A stretch of DNA of 15,119 nucleotides from Chloroflexota bacterium (GTDB lineage Bacteria; Chloroflexota; Limnocylindria; QHBO01). The DNA is taken from positions 1-15,119 of the forward strand of contig JAPSGM010000015.1 in NCBI GenBank assembly GCA_031177555.1, given 5' to 3'. The notes below the pieces were generated by a model, which saw only the letters and a list, made by a program, of their open reading frames with translations, had not been told where the DNA came from and ran no database searches. Position numbers and translations under genes: made by a program. Of this stretch, positions 6,632 through 12,843 are shown piece after piece; the first letter of the stretch is position 1; every line of letters starts with the position of its first letter.

Positions 6632-7016
6632 CGACCGCGCGGGCGCAGGTCGGGCAGAACCAGCGCGCCTCCAGCGGCGTGCCGCAGGACGCGTGGCGCA
6701 CCGGCTCGGCCTCGCGCGCCACCCGCGAGCCCCAGTCGGCGAGCAGGCGCAGCGCGCCCGCCAGCTCGGCGCCCTCGTCGGTGAGCTGGTAGACGAAGCG
6801 CGGCGGCCGCTGCGAGTACGGGCTCGACCGGATGACGCGCTCCGACTCCAGGCGCCGCAGCCGCTCGGCGAGGATGTTGGGCGCGATGCCGGGCACCGCC
6901 TCCGTCAGCTCGCCGAAGCGCCGCGGCCCGCCCAGCAGCGCCTCCACCACGAGCAGGCTCCATCGGTCCCCCACCCGCTCCAGCGCCGCGGCGAGCGGGG
7001 AGGACGGCGCGGTCAT
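6597..7016 (-). CDS. HxlR-family transcriptional regulator with C-terminal zinc ribbon
   Basis: 139 residues from the ATG at 7016, where the family core begins (MTAPSSPLAAALERVGDRWS); in-frame ATGs at 7034 and 7073 would add non-family residues, and the latter lies inside the operator palindrome. The winged helix spans ERVGDRWSLLVVEALLGG (13-30), the recognition region PNILAERLRRLESERVI (46-62) and the wing RPPRFVYQLTDEG (70-82). The N-terminal Cys used by redox-sensing HxlR members (YodB, HypR) is absent. The C-terminus instead has H108, C111, C121 and C124 (HASC... FCPTC), a likely structural zinc ribbon known in part of the family. It overlaps the MFS gene it probably controls. No clear Shine-Dalgarno sequence. 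Confidence 0.87.
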   Translation of the reverse strand: MTAPSSPLAAALERVGDRWSLLVVEALLGGPRRFGELTEAVPGIAPNILAERLRRLESERVIRSSPYSQRPPRFVYQLTDEGAELAGALRLLADWGSRVAREAEPVRHASCGTPLEARWFCPTCARAVDGAEADEVRYV

Positions 7017-7039
7017 GCGCGGATCGTACGGCATCGGTC

Positions 7040-7080
7040 TTGACAGGCGGGCTTGCGGTGGTAACTTGCACATTGCAAGT
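7040..7080 (+). promoter_or_regulatory. Protease-operon promoter overlapping a perfect HxlR-type palindrome
   Basis: ACTTGCA-CAT-TGCAAGT (7064-7080) is a perfect 7-3-7 inverted repeat, extended by GT/AC pairs after one mismatch. It lies in the divergent region between the HxlR gene and the protease operon. TTGACA (7040-7045) with a 16-bp spacer and TAACTT (7062-7067) forms a promoter reading right whose -10 is inside the palindrome. The ACTT-n-AAGT form matches the general style of HxlR-family operators. Binding by the neighbouring HxlR protein, and hence control of both directions, is inferred. Confidence 0.6.
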
Positions 7081-7120
7081 CACATCCTACAGACGCAGCG
7101 CAACGCGGAGGCATGCATAC

Positions 7121-8005
7121 ATGGGCCCGATCGAGGACCTTGGCAGGGCGATCGGCGAGATCGCGGAGACGGCGGGACGTTCGACGGTGGGCATCGGCAA
7201 CCGATGGCGGGGTGGCTCCGGCGTCGTGGTCGAGAGCGGGAAGGTGCTCACCAACGCCCACAATCTTCACGGAGAGGAGGTCACCATCTTCCTCGCCGAT
7301 GGAAAGGAGGCGACCGGCACGGTGCTTGGGGCCGATGCCGACGGCGACCTGGCGGTGATCGGCGCCGACACGGGCGACGCGCCCGCGATCGAGTGGGGCG
7401 ACGGGGCGACGCTGGGCATCGGATCGCCGGTGGTGGCCATCGGCAATCCGGCCGGGCAGGGCGTCAGGGTGACGCTGGGCTTCGTCTCCGGGTTGGGACG
7501 CTCGTTCCGCGGCCCGCGAGGCCGCCGCGTGGCCGGCGCGGTGGAGCACACCGCTCCCCTGCTGCCCGGCTCGTCCGGCGGGCCGATCGTGGACGGCGCG
7601 GGACGCCTCCTGGGCATCAACACCAACCGGCTGGGGAAGGGCTTCTACCAGGCCATCGCCGCCGATGTCTCGCTGCGCGAGCGCGTGTCGGCGCTCGGCA
7701 GGGGCGAGACCCCGAAGCGCCGCTACCTCGGCGTGGGGCTGGCGCCATCGCACGTGGCCCGCGGCCTGCGGCGAGCGGTCGGCCTGGACGAGCGCGACGG
7801 GCTGCTGGTCCGCGAGGTGGAGAACGACTCGCCGGCGGAACGGGCGGGGATCGCCGAGGGCGACCTGATCGTGGCGGTGGCCGGCAGGGCCGTGACCAGC
7901 ACCGATGACCTGTTCGAGGCGCTGGGCTCGGTGGCCGCCGACGCCGACCTGCCGGTGACGCTGGTTCGCGGGACGGAGGAGCGGACGGTTACCATCTCCG
8001 GGTGA
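7121..8005 (+). CDS. S1C (HtrA/Deg-like) serine protease with one PDZ domain, no signal peptide
   Basis: 294 residues from the ATG at 7121, preceded by GGAGG (7107-7111, 9 nt spacing); the longer frame from 7040 would start in the promoter. The trypsin-like domain has the triad His47 (LTNAHNL), Asp76 (DADGDLAVI) and Ser152 (LPGSSGGPI), with GSGVVVESGKVLTNAH as expected for HtrA relatives. A PDZ domain follows at about 205-294 (YLGVGLAPS... GLLVREVENDSPAERAGIAEGDLIVAVAGRAV). Neither a signal peptide nor a transmembrane anchor is visible, so it is predicted to be cytoplasmic, unlike most HtrA/DegP proteins. The gene overlaps the UBP-finger gene by 4 nt (GTGA). Its promoter overlaps a palindrome shared with the divergent hxlR gene. 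Role: protein quality control or regulated cleavage of an unknown substrate. Confidence 0.88.
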   Translation: MGPIEDLGRAIGEIAETAGRSTVGIGNRWRGGSGVVVESGKVLTNAHNLHGEEVTIFLADGKEATGTVLGADADGDLAVIGADTGDAPAIEWGDGATLGIGSPVVAIGNPAGQGVRVTLGFVSGLGRSFRGPRGRRVAGAVEHTAPLLPGSSGGPIVDGAGRLLGINTNRLGKGFYQAIAADVSLRERVSALGRGETPKRRYLGVGLAPSHVARGLRRAVGLDERDGLLVREVENDSPAERAGIAEGDLIVAVAGRAVTSTDDLFEALGSVAADADLPVTLVRGTEERTVTISG

Positions 8006-8289
8006 CCTGGCAAGACGAGACCTGCGAGCACGTCCAGGGTCCGGTGGCGGTCACGCCATCGGACTCCGGCTGTACCGAGTGCCTGAAGATCGGGGGTGAG
8101 TGGGTTCACCTGCGCCTGTGCCTCAGCTGCGGCAAGGTGGGCTGCTGCGACCAGTCGCCCAACCGCCACGCCACGGCGCACTTCCACGAGACGCGGCACC
8201 CGGCCGTGCAGTCGCTGGAGGCCGGCGAGGACTGGCGGTGGTGCTACGCGGACCAGCTGTACGCGGACGGTCCCTCCGGGCCGGGCTGA
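8002..8289 (+). CDS. UBP-type zinc finger protein
   Basis: 95 residues from a GTG at 8002 that overlaps the protease stop (GTGA). Nearly the whole protein is one UBP/BUZ zinc finger: C8-x-H10, C24-x2-C27, C40-x2-C43, C48, H56, H60/H62 and H66, with the characteristic LCLSCGKVGCCDQSPNRHATAHFHETRHP core. In eukaryotes this fold (USP5, HDAC6) binds the free C-terminal Gly-Gly of ubiquitin; bacterial versions are widespread but poorly understood. It is translationally coupled to the S1C protease upstream and overlaps the lipoprotein gene by 1 nt, so a role as substrate- or C-terminus-recognising adaptor for the protease is possible but not shown. The family call is firm from the ligand spacing. 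Confidence 0.88.
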   Translation: MTWQDETCEHVQGPVAVTPSDSGCTECLKIGGEWVHLRLCLSCGKVGCCDQSPNRHATAHFHETRHPAVQSLEAGEDWRWCYADQLYADGPSGPG

Positions 8290-8768
8290 TGGGGCGCGGC
8301 GCGCTGGCGGTCCTGGCCGCCCTGGCGGCGGTGGTTCTCGTCGCGTGCGGGAACCCGGCGACGCCCGTTCCCTCGACGCCGGGACACCCCGGGCACGACC
8401 CGCAGGCCGACCGCGTCCGCGCCGCGCTCGAGGCAGAGCTGGGCATGACCTTCGAGCCGGCGGGACCGCACCACGTCCTCGGCACCGGCCCCGATGGCGT
8501 GGAGCTCGACCTGGTGGGCGTGCCAGTCGAGGAGGTCGTCCTCAGCGTCCCTGCAGATGATCCGGAGGCGGGGCTGGATTACCTGCCGCACATCCGCGAC
8601 CTGCTCCACGGCCCCGACCGGGTGTACGACTGGGTCGCCGCCATGCTCGCCTGCCGCGCCGCCGCGCGGCGCACGTGCGAGGACAGCGTCGTGCAGGGCA
8701 ACCTGTCCGCGGCCTTCGGCCCCGACGACCAGGAGTTCGTGGTCGTCACGCTGAGGCGCGGCGGCTAG
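8289..8768 (+). CDS. Predicted lipoprotein of unknown function
   Basis: 159 residues from the ATG at 8289, which overlaps the preceding TGA (TGATG). The N-terminus is a lipoprotein signal: basic MGRG, a hydrophobic stretch ALAVLAALAAVVLVA and the lipobox LVAC with Cys20 as lipidation site, followed by a Pro/Thr/His-rich linker (NPATPVPSTPGHPGHDP). The remaining roughly 120 residues form a small mixed alpha/beta domain with two Cys (LACRAAARRTCED) that could make a disulfide outside the membrane. I do not recognise a family. Third gene of the protease/UBP-finger operon; being exported, it cannot directly meet a cytosolic protease, so the link may only be co-transcription. Confidence 0.75.
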   Translation: MGRGALAVLAALAAVVLVACGNPATPVPSTPGHPGHDPQADRVRAALEAELGMTFEPAGPHHVLGTGPDGVELDLVGVPVEEVVLSVPADDPEAGLDYLPHIRDLLHGPDRVYDWVAAMLACRAAARRTCEDSVVQGNLSAAFGPDDQEFVVVTLRRGG

Positions 8769-9010
8769 GTTTGGGCGTACCCGTGTGCTGCGGGCGGCTC
8801 AGCTGCGGGCTGGCTGACCTGGCCAGCGAGCACGCCCCCGCGCTGGCTCCGTAGTCGGGTTAGCCGCCGGGTGGCTGACCGCGCCACCGTGTGCGCGCCG
8901 GCGCCGGTTCCATGGTCGGGTTAGCCGCTGGCTGGCCAGCTCCAGTGGTGAGCTGGCTCGGACAGCTCCAGGAGGGTGCGCACGCGGCGCGGTGTGGCAG
9001 ACTCCGCCGC
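8769..9010. other. Non-coding region between the lipoprotein and DUF2520 genes
   Basis: 242 bases with no plausible gene. It begins with a direct repeat CTGCGGGC (8788-8795 and 8803-8810), continues with a 61-bp imperfect tandem repeat (8808-8929) and contains the palindrome GCTGGCCAGC (8931-8940). No T-tract terminator is evident after the lipoprotein. A weak -10 (CAGACT, 8998-9003) sits 7 nt before the DUF2520 ATG. Confidence 0.5.
8808..8929. repeat. Two-copy 61-bp imperfect tandem repeat
   Basis: Unit 1 is 8808-8868 and unit 2 is 8869-8929; by eye they match at roughly three quarters of positions. Conserved ends are GG(C/G)TGGCTGACC at the left and GTCGGGTTAGCCGC at the right (8854-8867 and 8915-8928, identical). 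A third, partial left end (GGCTGGCC) starts at 8930. Confidence 0.6.
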
Positions 9011-9685
9011 ATGATCGACAGCGTCCGCGTGGTGGGCACCGGGCGGGCCGGCGGGGCCATCGCCGGGCGCCTTCGGCAGCGCGGCCTGCGCGTGGATGCG
9101 GGCCGTGACCCGGCCGCGGACGCCGACCTGGTCGTGCTGGCCGTGCCGGACGGCGCGATCGCGGACGTGGCGCGGGCCGTCGAGGTCGGCCCGTGGGTGG
9201 CGCACGTCAGCGGCGCGACCTCGCTGTCCGCCCTGGACCCGCACGAGCGGCGGTTCTGCGTCCACCCCCTCCAGACGCTGACGCGCGACCGGGGGCCCGA
9301 GCAGCTGGACGGGGCCTGGGCCGCCATCACCTTCGAGACCGATGAAGCCGGCGACGCGGCGCGGTGGCTGGCCGAGTCGCTCGGCCTCCGTGCCTTTCCG
9401 CTGGCGGACGCCGACAAGCCGCTCTACCACGCCGGTGCGGCGATGGCCTCCAACTTCCTGGTGACGCTGCAGCGGAGCGCTGCCCGGCTGCTGGAGGAGT
9501 CCGGCGCGCCCCCGGAGGCGCTCGTCCCGCTCATGCAGCGCACCATCGAGAACGGCTTCGTCCTGACCGGGCCGATCGCCCGTGGCGACTGGTCGACCGT
9601 GGAGGCGCACCTGCGCGCGCTCCAGCAGCGCGCTCCCGACCTCGTGCCGCTGTACCGCGCGCTGGCCGAGGCCACGCGCCAGTGA
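9011..9685 (+). CDS. Rossmann-like DUF2520 oxidoreductase
   Basis: 224 residues from the ATG at 9011, the first Met before the beta strand VRVVGTGRAGGAIAGRL (5-21), a GxGxxG NAD(P)-binding fold. Residues about 39-70 continue the Rossmann domain (ADLVVLAVPDGAI, HVSGATSLSAL), with the conserved VHPLQTL at about 84-90. The helical C-terminal domain (DUF2520) contains YHAGAAMASNFLVTL and the closing GPIARGDWSTVEAHLRAL. The overall layout resembles ketopantoate reductase and related 6-phosphogluconate-dehydrogenase-like enzymes. It overlaps panC by 4 nt, and DUF2520 genes are often found next to panC, so a role in pantothenate synthesis, perhaps as an alternative ketopantoate reductase, is a reasonable but unproven inference. 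No panE/ilvC is in the window. Confidence 0.82.
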   Translation: MIDSVRVVGTGRAGGAIAGRLRQRGLRVDAGRDPAADADLVVLAVPDGAIADVARAVEVGPWVAHVSGATSLSALDPHERRFCVHPLQTLTRDRGPEQLDGAWAAITFETDEAGDAARWLAESLGLRAFPLADADKPLYHAGAAMASNFLVTLQRSAARLLEESGAPPEALVPLMQRTIENGFVLTGPIARGDWSTVEAHLRALQQRAPDLVPLYRALAEATRQ

Positions 9686-10557
9686 AGGTCGTCCGCGGCG
9701 CGGCGGAGCTGCGCGAAGCCGTCGCCGAGCTGCGGGAGGCGGGCCACGCCATCGGGCTGGTGCCGACCATGGGCGCCTTCCACGAGGGGCACCTGGCGCT
9801 CATGCGCGCGGCCCACCAGGCGGGCGACGCCGTGGTCGTCAGCCTGTTCGTGAACCCGACCCAGTTCGGTCCCGACGAGGACCTGGAGCGCTACCCGCGC
9901 GACGAGGAGCGCGACGCGGAGCTGGCCCTCGGCGCCGAGGTTTCCGTCCTGTTCATCCCCACGGTGGAGGAGATCTACCCGACCGGCTTCGACACCCACG
10001 TCGATCCCGGACGCCTGGCGACGATCCTGGAGGGCGCCGCGCGGCCGGGCCACTTCCGAGGCGTGGCGACGGTGTGCACCAAGCTCTTCGCGCTGGTCCT
10101 GCCGGATCGCGCCTACTTCGGGCGCAAGGACGCCCAGCAGGTCGCCGTCATCCGCCAGATCGTGCGCGACCTGGGCCTGGGCGTGGAGATCGTGCCCTGC
10201 CCGACGGTGCGCGACGAGGACGGACTGGCCCTCTCGTCTCGCAACGTGTACCTCTCCGCGTCCGACCGGGGGGCGGCGCTGGCGCTGCCGCGGGCGCTGG
10301 AGGCGGGGCTGCACGTGCATCGGGGCGGGGGCATGCCGGACGAGATCGTGGCCGCCACGCGCCAGGTGCTGGACGCCGAGTCGCGGCTCAGCGTCGACTA
10401 CATCGCGATTGCCGACCTGGACGGGCCCACGCTGGCCGCGGCCGTCCGGGTGGGCGGCACGCGGCTGATCGACAACGTGCTCCTGAACGAAGGAGAAGGT
10501 GGGCCGGTCGGAGCCGGCCCACCCATCGGCCCTAGTGCTGGTGTCGGTACTCGCTGA
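9682..10557 (+). CDS. panC: Pantoate-beta-alanine ligase (pantothenate synthetase)
   Basis: 291 residues from a GTG at 9682 that overlaps the DUF2520 stop (GTGA). It condenses pantoate and beta-alanine with ATP to give pantothenate, in the cytoplasm. Family motifs: VPTMGAFHEGHLALM (27-41) with the HxGH nucleotide-binding signature, SLFVNPTQFGP, PGHFRGVATVCTKLF, YFGRKDAQQ and DGLALSSRNVYL, the KMSKS-like element. Its length is slightly above the usual 280 or so because of a Gly/Pro-rich tail (GEGGPVGAGPPIGPSAGVGTR) that is encoded over a 10-bp hairpin. The last 26 nt overlap the 3' end of the opposing metalloprotease remnant. panB lies about 1 kb downstream on the same strand, beyond that remnant. 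Confidence 0.95.
   Translation: MKVVRGAAELREAVAELREAGHAIGLVPTMGAFHEGHLALMRAAHQAGDAVVVSLFVNPTQFGPDEDLERYPRDEERDAELALGAEVSVLFIPTVEEIYPTGFDTHVDPGRLATILEGAARPGHFRGVATVCTKLFALVLPDRAYFGRKDAQQVAVIRQIVRDLGLGVEIVPCPTVRDEDGLALSSRNVYLSASDRGAALALPRALEAGLHVHRGGGMPDEIVAATRQVLDAESRLSVDYIAIADLDGPTLAAAVRVGGTRLIDNVLLNEGEGGPVGAGPPIGPSAGVGTR
10498..10523. terminator. Perfect 10-bp hairpin inside the panC 3' end
   Basis: GGTGGGCCGG (10498-10507) and CCGGCCCACC (10514-10523) pair perfectly around the 6-nt loop TCGGAG. It lies in the last codons of panC and just beyond the stop of the opposing protease gene at 10532, so it probably terminates both. There is no T tract, and it is located before, not after, the panC stop. 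Confidence 0.5.
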
Positions 10558-11400
10558 ACTGCTGGTCCATCCGGAAGTCCTGGCCGGACGTGAAGTGGTC
10601 CATGCAGTCGTCGTCGGTGTAGTCCATGAAGTTGTGGATCGGGTCGAGCCCGGCGCCGCGGCAGGTGTCGCGGCCCTCCGGGCAGCCGAACGCTGACGAC
10701 CGCTCGGCCGGCGTATCGGCCACCAGGTCGTTGTTCTTCGAGCAGCCGCCCTGGAAGGTGTGGTACAGGCCCATCCAGTGGCCGACCTCGTGCGTGGCGG
10801 TGTCGCCGACGTTGTACGGCTCGGCGTCGCCGCCCGGCATCGACTCATCCAGGATCACCACGCCGTCGTAGGTCGGGTCTGACGCGTAGCTGCTGGGGAA
10901 CGTCGCCCAGCCCAGGTACGTCTCCAGCCCGGCGCTGTAGATGTTCAGGTCGTCGGCCGATCCCTGGCGCAGTGCCGACTTCGCCTGGCGCTCGACGGAA
11001 ACGGTCTCCAGGTCGTTGTACCAGGTGCTGTTGGTGGTCCTGGTCACGGCTACCAGGTTGAAGGTCCAATCCCACGGTCCGAACGCGTCGTTGCGTTGGC
11101 GCCGTTCTGGCCACGAGCGGCGATCCGCGCCAGCTCGGCGCGGTACGCCTCGTCGACGTTGCGTTCGCCTCTGCTCCAGCCGATTCCGCCGCGGGCGGTG
11201 GTGACCGGCGACGCGCCGGCCACCGGCCCGTCGCAGAAGTGGTCGTTGACCGCGACCTGGGCGATCGCCGGTGCCGCCGCCGGCATCAGGGCGGAGACGG
11301 AGACGGCGAGAGATGCGGGCAGCGCTGCCCAGCGGGACACTCGAGATCGAGCCACGGACGGAAGAGCTCCCTCGAGTGGATCCGAAGTTGACGCGCGCAT
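10532..11400 (-). pseudogene. M43 (pappalysin-like) metalloprotease, broken by frameshift and internal deletion
   Basis: The C-terminal catalytic part (frame open from 11092 to 10532) is well preserved: FNLVAVTRTTNSTWYND, ALRQGSADDLNIYSAGL, the zinc motif HEVGHWMGLYH (encoded at 10760-10792), a CxxxxD-rich segment, GCPEGRDTC and the Met-turn NFMDYTDDDCMDHF. The N-terminal part is in a different frame (about 11400 to 11105): a signal peptide (RWAALPASLAVSVSALMPAAAPAIA) and the start of the propeptide region (EAYRAELARIAARG). Between them the family normally has about 40-50 residues with the PVYVHVI strand and SDAQIxxQIxVLN; these are missing and the frame changes at about 11093-11110. So this is a deletion plus shift, not only a read error. 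The likely original start is ATG 11400 or GTG 11355, the latter with GAGGGAG upstream. It was presumably secreted. Confidence 0.78.
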
Positions 11401-11516
11401 TCTGCCGCCGCGGGCGGCGCGAGGACAAGGGATATCTCCCACGATGGCGCCGGGACGCAACGGACTTTGGTCCGGCCCGGCGCCCGCGATTCCCCGCGGG
11501 GTGCCACAATCCGCGC
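11401..11516. other. Divergent region between the metalloprotease remnant and panB
   Basis: 116 bases with short palindromes GGGA-TATC-TCCC (about 11431), GGAC-TTTG-GTCC and CCCCGCGGGG (about 11492). CACAAT (11505-11510) is a possible -10, 6 nt before the panB ATG, so panB may be leaderless; no convincing -35 is seen. Confidence 0.35.
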
Positions 11517-12416
11517 ATGAGCAACGCTGACACCGGGGGCGACGACACCCGCATCGGCCTAGCAGAGCTGGCCCAGATGAAGCGGGACAGCCGTCCGATC
11601 GTGATGGTGACCGCCTACGACCACCCTAGCGCCCGGCTGGCGGACGAGGCGGGCGTGGACATCGTGTTCACCGGCGACTCGGCCGCGAACAACGTCCTGG
11701 GCTACGCGGACACGACCCCGATCGGCATGGACGAGATGGTGATGCTCAGCGCGGCCGCGCGGCGCGGGACGCATCGGGCCTTCTTCATGGCCGACCTTCC
11801 GCTGGGCGCCTTCCAGGTCAGCGACGAGGATGCCGTGCGCAATGCCCTGCGGCTGGTCAAGGAGGCCGGTGCCGAGGCGGTCAAGATCGAGGGCGCGGGA
11901 CCGATGGTCTCACGCGCGCGCGCGATCGTGGGGGCGGGCATCCCGCTGATGGGGCACATCGGACTCACGCCGCAGTCGGTCACGATGCTGGGCGGGTACA
12001 AGGCCCAGGGCCGCACGGCGGCCAAGGCGCGCCAGCTGTTCGCCGACGCGCTGGCGCTCCAGGCGGCCGGCTGCTTCGCGATCGTGCTGGAGGCGGTGCC
12101 CGACCGGGTGGCGATGCGCATCACCGAGGCGCTGCGCATCCCGACCATCGGCATCGGCGCCGGCGCGCAATGCGACGGGCAGGTGCTGGTCTGGCACGAC
12201 CTGCTGGGCATCAACGAGGGGTTCGCCCCGAAGTTCGTGAAGCGCTTCGCCGGCGTGGCGGAGGAGACGCGGCGCGGTCTGAAGTCCTTCGCCGCCGAGG
12301 TCCGGGCCCGCACCTACCCGGCCGATGAGCACACGTACCACATGACCGATGCCGAGTACGCACTGTTCGAGGCCGAGATCGCGCCGGGAGTCCTGGTCGC
12401 CGACGACTGGCTCTAG
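11517..12416 (+). CDS. panB: 3-methyl-2-oxobutanoate hydroxymethyltransferase (ketopantoate hydroxymethyltransferase)
   Basis: 299 residues from the ATG at 11517. It transfers a hydroxymethyl group from methylene-tetrahydrofolate to alpha-ketoisovalerate, the first step of pantothenate synthesis. Motifs: IVMVTAYDHPSARLADEAG (28-46), VFTGDS (D54) and ADLPLG (D93), which give the Mg/ketopantoate ligands; AVKIEGA (K123); MGHIGLTPQSV (H146); FAIVLEAVP with the catalytic-base Glu192; and IGIGAGAQCDGQVLVWHDLLG. The tail after FAPKFVKRF is about 35 residues longer than in E. coli PanB, as is common in actinobacterial and chloroflexal homologues. No Shine-Dalgarno sequence precedes the ATG, but a -10-like CACAAT 6 nt upstream suggests a leaderless message. 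It is separate from panC by the opposing protease remnant, so the two pan genes have their own promoters. Confidence 0.95.
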   Translation: MSNADTGGDDTRIGLAELAQMKRDSRPIVMVTAYDHPSARLADEAGVDIVFTGDSAANNVLGYADTTPIGMDEMVMLSAAARRGTHRAFFMADLPLGAFQVSDEDAVRNALRLVKEAGAEAVKIEGAGPMVSRARAIVGAGIPLMGHIGLTPQSVTMLGGYKAQGRTAAKARQLFADALALQAAGCFAIVLEAVPDRVAMRITEALRIPTIGIGAGAQCDGQVLVWHDLLGINEGFAPKFVKRFAGVAEETRRGLKSFAAEVRARTYPADEHTYHMTDAEYALFEAEIAPGVLVADDWL

Positions 12417-12843
12417 CGGACGCCATGCGGCGATCCGCCAGCGGCTGGCGGTATCTACAACGATTGGCGGCGGAACATCTGTTCGTGGCTGATTCAGCCA
12501 GGCCCTGGCGATTCCGCCCACAGTTACGGGCTGAACCGGTGAGTTACCGCCAGCCACTGGCGGAGCGTGCGGGCTGCTTCTCGGCGAGGAGAGAGGGCGG
12601 CCGCAGTTCCTGCCAATTTCTCGCGGGGTGACCATGGCGAGGGATAGGCGCGACACGCGGGCATGATTCGGCTAGATTTCGGCCTCAGATCGGCCCGGCT
12701 TCCTGCCAAAGCGGCCGCCAGGCGAGACGTTGGCCAGCTGACGGCCGATGGAGGGTGCCGGGCGTGCACCTGAAGAGCAATTGGCCGGAATCGGGCTCCT
12801 CCGAGATAGGCTCGCCGAGCGAGCAGGCGATGGAGGGTCCGCC
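12417..12843. other. 427-bp intergenic region between convergent genes
   Basis: No convincing gene on either strand; open frames here are continuations of antisense frames and lack starts with ribosome sites. The left third holds a palindrome-rich element (12434-12564). The right part has repeated words: TTCCTGCCAA (12607-12616 and 12700-12709), CGATGGAGGGT (12746-12756 and 12828-12838), two GCGGCCGC sites and a small hairpin GCTCG-CCGAG-CGAGC (12810-12824) before the P1 peptidase stop. Confidence 0.5.
12434..12564. repeat. 131-bp palindromic element with 20-bp inverted ends
   Basis: The left end (12434-12453) and right end (12545-12564) are inverted copies with one mismatch in 20, and each end is itself a palindrome (CCGCCAGC-G-GCTGGCGG and CCGCCAG-CCA-CTGGCGG). 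Inside are an inverted pair GGCGGAA (12469-12475)/TTCCGCC (12512-12518), and palindromes GAACA-TC-TGTTC (12473-12484), TGGCTGA-T-TCAGCCA (12486-12500) and CCAGG-C-CCTGG (12498-12508). It resembles a REP/BIME-like or MITE-like element or a folded RNA. No target-site duplication is evident. The first hairpin begins 19 nt after panB and could also act as its terminator. Confidence 0.6.

Noticed and set aside
9424..10848. 474-residue open frame on the minus strand over panC and DUF2520
   Set aside because: It lies antisense to panC, whose motifs are unmistakable. The translation is low-complexity (His/Arg/Gln-rich), as expected for an antisense frame in GC-rich DNA.
12434..12564. Integron attC site or CRISPR repeat
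   Set aside because: No attC core sites (RYYYAAC/GTTRRRY) in the right places, no integrase, and no repeat-spacer periodicity.
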